Shown piece after piece: positions 1-6,478 of a DNA stretch of 8,046 nucleotides. Made by a program: the position numbers and the translations under genes. Origin of the DNA: Actinomycetes bacterium (GTDB lineage Bacteria; Actinomycetota; Acidimicrobiia; Spongiisociales; UBA5794); contig JAMBLL010000118.1 of assembly GCA_023336765.1 (NCBI GenBank), positions 1 through 8,046 of the forward strand, in the 5' to 3' direction. The stretch's first letter is position 1; each line of letters begins with the position of its first letter. Below the pieces are notes generated by a model. It saw only the letters and a list, made by a program, of their open reading frames with translations, made no database searches and had not been told where the DNA came from.

Positions 1-280
1 CGGCCTTCGCGGGGGAGATGTCGAGGAACGAGACAGAGGGGGAAGCCGAGTCGTACCACTCAGCCTGAACCTTCGAACACCACGACCACTACGTACATCG
101 ACCTACGTCCACTCTCTCACACGCGGCACCCCGCCAGCATCACCCCGACCCCGCTCATTTCCGAAGAGCCCGATACCTCTTTGGCGATTGGCGATCCGGG
201 GATACAATGCGAATGGAGAGGATGTGCTCATCCTCTTGGTCGGCGTGGGCGGGTTGAATGCACTGGAGGTGTGCCTGTGA
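1..280 (+). pseudogene. Possible damaged 3' end of an upstream gene
   Basis: No single frame gives a convincing protein, but pieces of all three + frames look coding. The frame starting at base 3 encodes an acidic stretch and stops at 66-68. The frame starting at base 1 then has a Thr/Pro/Ser-rich stretch (about 70-190) containing a run of five threonines. The frame starting at base 2 ends in a hydrophobic segment (LILLVGVGGLNALEVCL) with its TGA at 278-280. That TGA overlaps the GTG start at 277 by four bases (GTGA), a common operon arrangement. One reading is the stalk and membrane anchor of a surface protein broken by two indels. The alternative is ordinary non-coding DNA carrying the promoter proposed at 181-208. 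No family is recognisable. Confidence 0.25.
181..208 (+). promoter_or_regulatory. Candidate sigma-70-type promoter
   Basis: TTGGCG at 181-186 and TACAAT at 203-208 are separated by 16 bases and resemble -35 and -10 elements. Transcription would start near 215, about 60 bases before the GTG start at 277. This is judged by eye only. It competes with the idea that this stretch is the end of an upstream gene. Confidence 0.35.
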
Positions 281-1487
281 AACGCCGATTCGCCATCCTC
301 GTCGTGACACTCGTGACATGTACATTGGTGGCGCTGACCTTCGGCACGCCGATACCAGCGCGGGGCGCGGGTGAACCGGTCCCGCCTTTGAGGACGAGAC
401 TTGGCGAATCACGATCACCCACAGCGATGAATACTGGCTGAACCTGCGATATCTGGTGTTCTCTCCCGGATGGGACTACGACGATTCCGGGTTCTCCGGC
501 ACCCATGTGACCGAACACTCCGGGTGCGGGGAACCCCATGCACCCATGCTCGTGAACACGGCCTTCGCGGCCGAGGGTGAGCACCAGATCGTCGTGTATT
601 TCGGTGGACACTGCACCCATGATGACGACACCGGAGAGGAGACCAAGTACGACCGTTACCCCAACGGCACCCAGATCGCTATCGAGGCAACGCTGGAACA
701 CTTCCTCCCCGGCGAAAACACTCCAGTAGAAACCGTTCCCATCGGCGCCACGGCGACCGTTACAACCGATACGCCTTCCCCGGTCTACCGGTGGTCCCTT
801 CAGATCAGCCACATCGATCTCCAGCCAGGTGTCGCTGTTGCCACAACAAGTCCAACGACGACGAGCGAACCACCGGACACCCCAGAGGGTGTCTCAGAGG
901 AAGCGGAATCTGGCCCAGACGCAGTGGTGCAGTCCTCGGGAGAGAACATCGACGCTGAAGGAGGGGGAGGACCGAGCGTCATCGCTCTCATCCTGGCCGC
1001 CGTGCTGCTGCTCCTTCCTCTCGGCGTCATCACAATGGCAAAGATCACCCGGGGACACAGGGATACACCCGCACCAAGCCCGCCCCAGCCAGAATACGAA
1101 GACCCACCTCCTGACAGCGCTCCCTATTCAGCAGAACCCGAACCCGTGGCTGAAGAGCGCCTTGCAGACCTTTTCGGGGATATGGCCACCGGGGCGATAG
1201 GAAAGCTGCCTCCAGCGTCAACTCCGACTGGCAGGCTGAGGCCGCGGTGGGAATGGATCTGGGTCACACACCCCACGAAGGTTTCGTATACGAGTGCCCT
1301 GGGATACTCGCCCAGCCAGGAGGTGGAGAACACGCTCCAGCCGGGGCACTGGTATCAGGGCGGTCCCAAGAACATGTACGGCAGCCGTACCGTGGTATCA
1401 GAGGATGCACAAGAGATGCTCGGCGATCAGGTGTTCGACGTTCGGTCAAGGCCCACATCCACAGCGCCCCTGGATCCACCACCTTGA
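277..1487 (+). CDS. Signal-peptide, single-pass membrane protein, frameshifted
   Basis: The N-terminus and body lie in different frames. From GTG 277, with a well-placed GGAGG at 265-269, the frame encodes a typical signal peptide: basic start VKRR, then a hydrophobic core FAILVVTLVTCTLVALTF. That frame stops at 439-441. The body, read in the next frame, is open from the stop at 372-374 and makes sense from about FEDETWRITITHSDEYW (near 387) to TGA 1485-1487. One missing base around 380-390 would restore a protein of about 403 residues. In that reading it has an exported domain with two cysteines, a Thr/Ser/Pro- and Glu-rich stalk, a membrane helix near residues 235-255 and a Pro-rich cytoplasmic tail of about 145 residues. 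No family is recognised. It may be a sequencing error or a real pseudogene. An automatic call would probably start at GTG 456 and lose the signal peptide. Confidence 0.72.
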
Positions 1488-1561
1488 GCTCTCACTCCGC
1501 CACAGCCACCTACCAACCCACACAGGCAGGTTCGCAGGACCGATTTCCCCACAGTGGTGCA

Positions 1562-1581
1562 ATCTCGACCTGGCCCGAGAT
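1562..1581 (+). other. Hairpin in the 1488-1657 gap
   Basis: The arms ATCTCG and CGAGAT form a 6-bp stem around an 8-base loop, 75 bases after the stop of the membrane-protein gene. No T-run follows, so it is not a classical intrinsic terminator. I see nothing else firm in this 170-base gap. TAACAT at 1589-1594 could be a weak -10 element for the next gene. Confidence 0.25.
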
Positions 1582-1657
1582 GTCTCACTAACATCGCCTC
1601 TTGCGTCAATACAGCCGATACGTCGGCACCAGCGAACCAAGGGGCACAGGGGAGCCA

Positions 1658-2140
1658 ATGGCTACCAATGCAGAGTTGATCACGTCTTTCTATGAAGCTT
1701 TCGAGCGCAAGGCCTACGAAGCCATGAACGCGTGCTACCACCCGTCGATCCGCTTCTCAGATCCCGTCTTCCAAGATCTCGAGGGAGGAGAGGTGAAGGC
1801 GATGTGGCATATGCTGTGTGAGCGTGGCACCGACCTCGTGGTGAACTACTCCAACGTCACGGCCACGGATGACCGCGGCGAAGCCCACTGGGAGGCGACT
1901 TACACGCTTACAGGAAGTGATCGCCAGATCGTCAACGTCATCGACGCTCAGTTCCTTTTCCGCGATGGCTTGATAGACCGCCACATCGACAGCTTCGACC
2001 TCTGGAAGTGGACCCGCATGGCCCTCGGAACAACCGGCACGCTGCTCGGCTGGAGTAGCCCACTCCAGAACAAGGTCCGTGATACGGCCAGGCGTCAGTT
2101 GACCCGCTTCATCTCAGAGCATCCAGAGTACGACGCCTGA
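1658..2140 (+). CDS. NTF2/SnoaL-like family protein
   Basis: A 160-residue protein of the NTF2-like alpha+beta cone fold. The N-terminal helix LITSFYEAFERK is followed by the family pattern of an ageing helix and ACYHPSIRFSDPVF (residues about 8-40), then AMWHML, and strands ending in FLFRDGLIDRHIDSFDLWKW. The last 45 or so residues (from RMALGTTGTLLGW) are a helical extension that I associate with actinobacterial members. The fold is used by isomerases, cyclases, hydrolases and non-enzymatic binding proteins, so the substrate cannot be stated. No signal peptide is visible, so it is probably cytoplasmic. ATG 1658 is chosen because AGGGG lies just before it and the homology-like region starts there. 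A TTG 57 bases upstream adds only low-complexity residues. Its 3' end faces the minus-strand gene at 2170-2457 across 29 bases. Confidence 0.88.
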   Translation: MATNAELITSFYEAFERKAYEAMNACYHPSIRFSDPVFQDLEGGEVKAMWHMLCERGTDLVVNYSNVTATDDRGEAHWEATYTLTGSDRQIVNVIDAQFLFRDGLIDRHIDSFDLWKWTRMALGTTGTLLGWSSPLQNKVRDTARRQLTRFISEHPEYDA

Positions 2141-2169
2141 CGTTCGCCTGGTCGTGCTAAGAGTTCGCG

Positions 2170-2457
2170 TCACACACCTTCTGCGTAGGCCATCCGGCGC
2201 TCATAGCCAGAGGCTGAGTAGGAGGCGATGTCCATGAGAACGCCCAGGCCCAGGATGACCCAGTCGAAACCGGTCAATCCGCCTGGTGACCACACAAGCA
2301 CATAGAAGATCGTGGTCCACGGGAGGAAGATGAACCCGAGGAAGGCGACCCAGAAGCTAGAGAAGGCTTTCTCCCATAGGACCGAGTCCAAGAGCCACCA
2401 AACCAGTATCCCGAACCGCGGTCCAATGAACGCCATTGACGCAAATAGACAACACAC
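2170..2457 (-). CDS. Small three-helix membrane protein
   Basis: A 95-residue protein with three probable membrane helices: residues about 3-23, 33-56 (containing LGFIFLPWTTIFYVLVW) and 61-78 (GFDWVILGLGVLMDI). A short polar C-terminus follows, with YERR. The P-W-T-T and GFDW...D...SY pattern resembles an uncharacterised actinobacterial membrane protein family; no function is known to me. GTG 2457 is chosen because AAGGAG lies at about 2466-2471 on the minus strand with an 8-base spacer. The longer GTG start at 2508 would place that ribosome site inside the gene. It converges with the NTF2-like gene and diverges from the DUF1684 gene. Confidence 0.78.
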   Translation of the reverse strand: MCCLFASMAFIGPRFGILVWWLLDSVLWEKAFSSFWVAFLGFIFLPWTTIFYVLVWSPGGLTGFDWVILGLGVLMDIASYSASGYERRMAYAEGV

Positions 2458-2579
2458 AGTTCCCACTCCTTTGTCGTTAAGTGCTCCCCACCCTACCAGA
2501 GTGGCCACATGTCAGCCCAGTCGGAACAGAGAACGAAGTCGTCCACTGCCGATCCTCAACAGGGAATACAACGAACATC

Positions 2580-2609
2580 GTGTTGTTTGCGTGAGTATGC
2601 ACACAACAC
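2580..2609 (+). promoter_or_regulatory. Inverted repeat over the DUF1684 start codon
   Basis: GTGTTGT (2580-2586) pairs perfectly with ACAACAC (2603-2609). After one mismatch, TGC (2588-2590) pairs with GCA (2599-2601), leaving an 8-base loop at 2591-2598. The alternative GTG start (2591) opens the loop, and ATG 2597 straddles loop and stem. As RNA it could hide or present the start codon. As DNA it could be an operator for a dimeric repressor. It lies in the divergent region between two genes. I see no strong promoter elsewhere in 2458-2596. Confidence 0.45.
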
Positions 2610-3106
2610 ATGTACTCGAGTTCCGTGACGAAAAGGACCAGTTCTTCAAGCACGCACCCCAGTCCCCGCTTCCTGAGAACGACCGGGATGGCTTCTCTGG
2701 CTTGTCCTACTTCGAGCCGGACGAACATCTTGCCTTCAACGTTGACCTCGAGCCTGTTGAGCCGACCGACGTCCAGATCAGCACGACTACCGGGGATCAG
2801 CGCATGTACAAGCGCGTGGCAACCGTCACGTTCACCGTTGATGATGAGGACACAACACTTGCCCTCTACTCATCTGGACATGAGAGCCTCTTCCTGCCCT
2901 TCCGGGATACGACCTCCGGGACAGAAACGTACGGCGCAGGGCGCTACCTCGATGTGGTTCCCAACGAGGATGGGACCGCAGTCATCGACTTCAACTACGC
3001 CTACGCCCCGTTCTGTGCGTATAGCGATCGGTACTCATGTGCTCTCCCCCCACAGGAGAACTGGATGTCCGTTGCTATCCGGGCCGGGGAACGTAACGCT
3101 GGCTGA
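2597..3106 (+). CDS. DUF1684 family protein
   Basis: A 169-residue protein matching the DUF1684 (PF07920) pattern. It has an N-terminal FRDEKDQFFKHAPQSPL, then GLSYFEPDEHLAFNVDLEP, then the conserved FRDTTSGTETYGAGRYLDV. The signature end follows: DFNYAYAPFCAYS and SCALPPQENW from residue 131, finishing on IRAGER. The biochemical role of the family is not known to me. There is no signal peptide or membrane helix, so it should be cytoplasmic. ATG 2597 fits the usual family start; GTG 2591 would add two residues. No clear Shine-Dalgarno is present. The open frame runs upstream to 2312, but that part overlaps the opposite-strand membrane gene and has no family features. Confidence 0.9.
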   Translation: MHTTHVLEFRDEKDQFFKHAPQSPLPENDRDGFSGLSYFEPDEHLAFNVDLEPVEPTDVQISTTTGDQRMYKRVATVTFTVDDEDTTLALYSSGHESLFLPFRDTTSGTETYGAGRYLDVVPNEDGTAVIDFNYAYAPFCAYSDRYSCALPPQENWMSVAIRAGERNAG

Positions 3107-3112
3107 GGCCAC

Positions 3113-3289
3113 GTGCTCGATCTTCTCCTACCAACAACGGATGGCGGCGTGGGAGTTCAACTCGCTGTCTGGGCCACCGTTTCGGTCGTCGGATTGATCG
3201 TGACCCGAACCAAACGGGACCTCCGGTTGCTTGTCATCGGACTGAGCATCCTCACTCTCGGCATCATGGGCATACGAGCGATCCACTGA
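3113..3289 (+). CDS. Tiny two-helix membrane protein
   Basis: A 58-residue reading frame starts at GTG 3113, six bases after the DUF1684 stop and in the same frame, and ends at TGA 3287-3289. GAGG at 3105-3108 overlaps the previous stop codon and could serve as ribosome site, which suggests coupled translation. It has two probable membrane helices, VQLAVWATVSVVGLIV (about 17-32) and LLVIGLSILTLGIMGIRAI (about 40-57), separated by a basic loop TRTKRDLR. The composition is very unlike random sequence. Function is unknown. Close coupling suggests that it works with the DUF1684 protein, perhaps as a membrane partner; this is inference. Confidence 0.55.
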   Translation: MLDLLLPTTDGGVGVQLAVWATVSVVGLIVTRTKRDLRLLVIGLSILTLGIMGIRAIH

Positions 3290-3297
3290 TCCCTGAC

Positions 3298-3311
3298 ACC
3301 AGAAATCTGGT
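3298..3311 (+). terminator. Weak hairpin after the tiny membrane gene
   Basis: ACCAG and CTGGT form a 5-bp stem around AAAT, nine bases after the stop at 3289. The following bases are only moderately T-rich, so this is at best a weak intrinsic terminator. Confidence 0.2.
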
Positions 3312-3350
3312 AACTCTAATTTGAGGGGCCGCGCGGATAGGAGAGCATTC

Positions 3351-3378
3351 GTTCTCCGTGTTCCGTTCACCGTTCTCC
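3351..3378 (+). repeat. Heptad tandem repeat block A
   Basis: Four consecutive 7-base units start at 3351, 3358, 3365 and 3372. Their consensus is GTTCWCC; the first and last are GTTCTCC and the third is GTTCACC, while the second is shifted in sequence (GTGTTCC). It lies in the 167-base gap between 3289 and 3457. Two looser units on the same strand follow at 3404-3417. Its reverse complement has the form GGWGAAC, as in blocks B and C. Confidence 0.6.
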
Positions 3379-3419
3379 TCGAACATCCCCAAGGCCTGAT
3401 TCCGTTCCGGGTTTCCGAC

Positions 3420-3447
3420 GGTGAACTGAAAGCTGTGAACTGTTTAC
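3420..3447 (+). repeat. Heptad tandem repeat block B
   Basis: Four 7-base units start at 3420, 3427, 3434 and 3441. GGTGAAC and TGTGAAC are clear; TGAAAGC and TGTTTAC are degenerate. This is the GGWGAAC family in the orientation opposite to block A, so ACGGTGAAC (3418-3426) can pair with GTTCACCGT (3365-3373). It ends ten bases before the ATG of the selenoprotein gene. TTTACT at 3443-3448 could double as a -10 element for a leaderless transcript, since no Shine-Dalgarno precedes that ATG. Confidence 0.5.
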
Positions 3448-3456
3448 TCTTCTCCC

Positions 3457-4422
3457 ATGTTCGCATTTGATGGATCACCAGTTCCGATACGAGACGATCT
3501 CAGGGACGCCCATGTCGCGATCTGGAGGCACTTCGCTCGACCCGGCCAGGTACTCGATGCGAACGAACGTCGCACGATCCTCAAGATGGCACGAAACAAC
3601 TCCTATGCCGACGATGATGGCCTCGGGCGACTGGCGAGCACGCTCTATGGGAACCCGGCTGGGGTGTCTGAGGACATGGTTCGATCTGCCATCGCCGCCT
3701 CCGGGGAGGCAGCAGTGGTTGAGACCGTGGCCCTCGCATCCATGCTCGCTGCTGTTGACTACACACATCGCGCGTTGGGAGCCAGCCTCGAACCACTCCC
3801 CGAACCTCTTCACGGTGAACCCTCGGGGAACATCGCAACAGGACTGAAGAAACGGAGAACCCGCGTGTCGATGCCGACCACGTCCATCACCCGTGCACTC
3901 GATCTCCTCCCCAGTGAGAACGCTGCATATGCGGCAGCGTGTGGACCTCTCTACATGACATTCGCAGAGATGTCCTCACCGTTCTTCGAGAGGTCGTCAG
4001 GTCTCAACCGCGCCCAACTCGAGACGATCGCAGCCAGAACCTCGCTTCTCAACGAGTGCTTCTACTGAACGGTGCACCATGTTGTGATGCTCCGTGAGAG
4101 CGCACTCGCCTACGACTACAACATCGACCTGAGGGCCATCGCCGATCCCTCCATCCATCTCGGCGTGCCAGGTGGCAACACGCTCCTGCAATTCATCGAC
4201 GCCATGACTGGCGCATCCTCTGTCAGTCCCTCCGATGCTCGCCGCGCTGTCGTCGATGAACTTGGGCCAGAGGCACTGGTCGACGCTGCGGCGGTGTTCG
4301 GGAACTTCGCGATGATGAACCGCATTGCTGAAGGGACCGGAATACCGCTCGCCAAACAGGCAGAGATACGCGAGCAGGACCTCATCGCGACACTTGGCCT
4401 CGACCGCTTGAAGAAGCATTGA
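3457..4422 (+). CDS. AhpD/CMD-like selenoprotein, TGA read as Sec
   Basis: The frame runs from ATG 3457 to TGA 4420-4422, with one internal TGA at 4066-4068. Read through, it gives 321 residues with Sec204. The core is Glu189-x11-Cys201-x2-Sec204-x3-His208, the spacing of the Glu/Cys/Cys/His catalytic set of Mycobacterium tuberculosis AhpD (Glu118, Cys130, Cys133, His137), with Sec in place of the second cysteine. Helices before and after (LNRAQLETIAARTSLLNE; VSPSDARRAVVDELGPEALVDAAAVFGNFAMMNRIAEGTGIPL) fit the carboxymuconolactone decarboxylase fold. The N-terminal 110 residues look like a second, redox-dead CMD unit with no cysteine. The likely activity is a thiol- or selenol-dependent peroxidase or disulfide oxidoreductase in the cytoplasm; substrate and reductant are unknown. 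TGA is a normal stop elsewhere in the window and Trp is TGG. A restart at GTG 4072 has no ribosome site and would lose the motif. The start lacks a clear Shine-Dalgarno. Confidence 0.9.
4066..4068 (+). other. In-frame UGA selenocysteine codon
   Basis: The only stop in this frame between 3457 and the TGA at 4420-4422. It follows the codons for Cys-Phe-Tyr and precedes Thr-Val-His-His, so it occupies the second redox position of a CxxC-like motif. Coding character is equally strong on both sides. Confidence 0.88.
4084..4105 (+). promoter_or_regulatory. Bacterial SECIS hairpin candidate
   Basis: GTG (4084-4086) pairs with CAC (4103-4105). After a small AT/G internal loop, GCTC (4089-4092) pairs with GAGC (4098-4101), leaving the 5-base apical loop CGTGA at 4093-4097. 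A G falls in the first two loop positions and 24 bases separate the TGA from the loop. Both properties agree with the published bSECIS pattern (short apical loop with an early G, about 16-37 nt after UGA). It lies inside the coding sequence and would bind SelB. Confidence 0.78.
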
Positions 4423-4444
4423 GGGACCTCGGCGAAGCTCTTTC

Positions 4445-4472
4445 GGAGAACGGAACACGGGAAACAGCGAAC
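4445..4472 (+). repeat. Heptad tandem repeat block C
   Basis: Four 7-base units start at 4445, 4452, 4459 and 4466. GGAGAAC leads and the others (GGAACAC, GGGAAAC, AGCGAAC) are variants. The block begins 22 bases after the selenoprotein stop. Two further loose units occur at 4501-4514 (GAGAATC, AGGGAAC). It is the same family and orientation as block B. The rest of the 4423-4534 gap shows no clear promoter or terminator. Confidence 0.55.
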
Positions 4473-4534
4473 GTCCTCAGCATTCTGTTCACCGATACGC
4501 GAGAATCAGGGAACGCCATCTAGAGAGGAACTCC

Positions 4535-6478
4535 ATGGGCGACAGCGGTATCGAGAATCTACTTCAGGAGAGTCGGACCTTCCCGCCGCCAGCGGCCTTC
4601 GCGTCCAAGGCAGTGGGGACCGCTGACCTGTACACCGAAGCCGACGAGGACTTCGTTGCATATTGGACACGTCAGGCCAAAGAACGCATCACGTGGTTCA
4701 AGGAACCCAAGCAGGGTCTCGACGATTCGAACGCTCCGTTCTTCACCTGGTTCCAGGACGGCAAACTCAACATCTCGTATAACTGCCTCGATCGACATCT
4801 CGCCGATGGCGGAGACAAGGTTGCCTACCACTGGGTGGGGGAACCCGGTGACACACGGACAATCACCTATCGGGAACTCTCCGACGAGGTGAACCGGTTC
4901 GCCAACGGATTGCTCTCCCTCGGCATTGAGAAGGGGGATCGTGTTGCGATCTACATGGGGATGGTGCCTGAACTCACGATCGCGATGCTCGCCTGCGCCC
5001 GCATCGGCGCCCCCCACTCCGTCATCTTCGGAGGTTTCAGCGCGGAGTCGATCGTTGACAGGGTCAATGATCAAGAAGCGAAGCTACTCATCACCTGTGA
5101 TGGTGCTTGGCGCAGAGGGACCGTCGTTCCCCTCAAGGAGAACTGCGACGCAGCAATGGAGTCGACTCCATCGGTCGAGCACTGCATCGTGTTCGACCGC
5201 ACAGGGGCCAAAGTCTCGATGTCTGACGGAAGGGACGTTTGGTGGCACGACCTCGTGGCGCAGCAGTCGACGGAATGCGAACCCGAGTCGATGAACGCCG
5301 AGGACCTCCTCTTCATCCTCTACACATCCGGGACAACGGCAAAGCCAAAAGGGATCATGCACACCACCGGTGGCTACCTCACCGGTGCCGCAACGACCCA
5401 TGCCCTCGTCTTCGACCTCAAACCCGACAGCGATGTCTACTGGTGCGCGGCAGACATCGGATGGGTCACGGGCCACACCTACATCGTGTACGGTCCGCTG
5501 ACCAACCACACAACCAGCGTCATGTACGAGGGAACCCCCGACTATCCCGACAAAGACCGACTCTGGTCGATAATCGAGCAGTACGGCGTGACGATCTTCT
5601 ACACAGCGCCCACAGCGATCCGTGCCTTCATGAAGTGGGGTGTCGAATATCCCCAACAACACGATCTGTCCTCTTTACGACTCCTTGGAACGGTCGGTGA
5701 ACCGATCAACCCCGCCGCGTGGATGTGGTACCAGGAGAACATCGGCCCCAAGGATTGCCCGATCGTGGATACCTGGTGGCAGACGGAGACCGGCGGCATC
5801 ATGATCAGCCCATTGCCCGGCGTGACAACAACGAAACCTGGGTCTGCGACGAGGCCACTGCCAGGCATCTTTGCCCAGGTCGTTGATGTCGAGGGAGACC
5901 CTGTACCTCTCGGCGGAGGAGGGTTCCTGACCATCACGAAACCCTGGCCATCGATGCTCCGTTCGATCTACGGCGATGACAAGAGATACATATCCACGTA
6001 TTGGGAGCGCTACCCGGGTGCGTACTTCGCAGGCGATGGCGCCAAGACCGACGAGGACGGCGACTTCTGGATCCTCGGACGTGTTGATGACGTCATGAAC
6101 ATCTCTGGCCATCGCATTTCAACGATGGAGGTCGAGTCTGCCCTGGTTTCACACCCCACCGTGGCAGAGGCAGCGGTTGTCGGAGCAACAGACGACCTCA
6201 CGGGTCAGGCAATCGCAGCGTTCGTGACACTGCGTGGAACGGCGACCGAATCCGACGAACTCCTCGAGGAACTGAGGGATCATGTAGCGATGAAGATCGG
6301 GGCGATAGCGAAGCCAAAAACGATCATTTTCACACCTGATCTTCCCAAGACAAGATCAGGCAAGATCATGCGGAGACTGCTGCGGGACATCTCGGACAAT
6401 CGGACGCTCGGAGATGTGACAACACTCGCCAACGCTGAGGTCGTGGCTGCGATAGCTGAACAGTCGGGTGGGAAGTAG
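4535..6478 (+). CDS. acs: Acetyl-CoA synthetase (AMP-forming)
   Basis: A 647-residue enzyme, close to the usual length of about 650. It converts acetate, ATP and CoA to acetyl-CoA, AMP and pyrophosphate in the cytoplasm. The N-terminal acyl-CoA synthetase domain is followed by the ATP-binding A3 motif YTSGTTAKPKG at residues 263-273, where Ala replaces the more common Gly. The A5 motif WWQTET is at 414-419; its second Trp (Trp415) limits the acyl pocket to acetate-sized substrates in Acs. GRVDDVMNISGHR is at 515-527 and PKTRSGK ends at Lys610, the lysine acetylated in other Acs proteins to switch the enzyme off. The start at ATG 4535 has AGAGGA at 4524-4529. Specificity for acetate is well supported; propionate use cannot be excluded. 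No acetylase or deacetylase gene is in the window. The S10 peptidase gene follows 34 bases downstream. Confidence 0.96.
   Translation: MGDSGIENLLQESRTFPPPAAFASKAVGTADLYTEADEDFVAYWTRQAKERITWFKEPKQGLDDSNAPFFTWFQDGKLNISYNCLDRHLADGGDKVAYHWVGEPGDTRTITYRELSDEVNRFANGLLSLGIEKGDRVAIYMGMVPELTIAMLACARIGAPHSVIFGGFSAESIVDRVNDQEAKLLITCDGAWRRGTVVPLKENCDAAMESTPSVEHCIVFDRTGAKVSMSDGRDVWWHDLVAQQSTECEPESMNAEDLLFILYTSGTTAKPKGIMHTTGGYLTGAATTHALVFDLKPDSDVYWCAADIGWVTGHTYIVYGPLTNHTTSVMYEGTPDYPDKDRLWSIIEQYGVTIFYTAPTAIRAFMKWGVEYPQQHDLSSLRLLGTVGEPINPAAWMWYQENIGPKDCPIVDTWWQTETGGIMISPLPGVTTTKPGSATRPLPGIFAQVVDVEGDPVPLGGGGFLTITKPWPSMLRSIYGDDKRYISTYWERYPGAYFAGDGAKTDEDGDFWILGRVDDVMNISGHRISTMEVESALVSHPTVAEAAVVGATDDLTGQAIAAFVTLRGTATESDELLEELRDHVAMKIGAIAKPKTIIFTPDLPKTRSGKIMRRLLRDISDNRTLGDVTTLANAEVVAAIAEQSGGK

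Noticed and set aside
228..812. 194-residue minus-strand frame
   Set aside because: It lies antisense to the signal-peptide membrane protein, has no recognisable domains and looks like a shadow of a high-GC gene.
2458..2515. Minus-strand promoter (CTGACA and TGGTAGGGT) for the small membrane gene
   Set aside because: The spacer would be only 14 bases and the -10 element is poor, so it is not reported as a feature.
2312..2596. N-terminal extension of the DUF1684 frame back to 2312
   Set aside because: It overlaps the well-supported minus-strand membrane gene, and the encoded residues are basic, low in complexity and unlike the family.
3104..3289. Selenocysteine or read-through at the DUF1684 TGA, fusing it to the two-helix peptide
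   Set aside because: DUF1684 proteins normally end at about the AGER motif, so this stop is in its natural place. No partner cysteine motif surrounds it, and GAGG supports a new start at 3113.
3351..3447. CRISPR array
   Set aside because: The repeats are only 7 bases long, directly adjacent and degenerate. There are no repeats of about 30 bases with unique spacers, and no cas genes.
4072..4422. Separate gene starting at GTG 4072 after the TGA
   Set aside because: There is no ribosome site. The start falls inside the CMD active-site helix and would lose the redox motif, while the frame continues the upstream protein exactly.
3997..4458. 153-residue minus-strand frame across the TGA region
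   Set aside because: It is antisense to the selenoprotein, has no family features and no ribosome site that I could see, and the + strand explains this region far better.
5084..5662. 192-residue minus-strand frame inside acs
   Set aside because: It is a shadow of the highly conserved acetyl-CoA synthetase reading frame.
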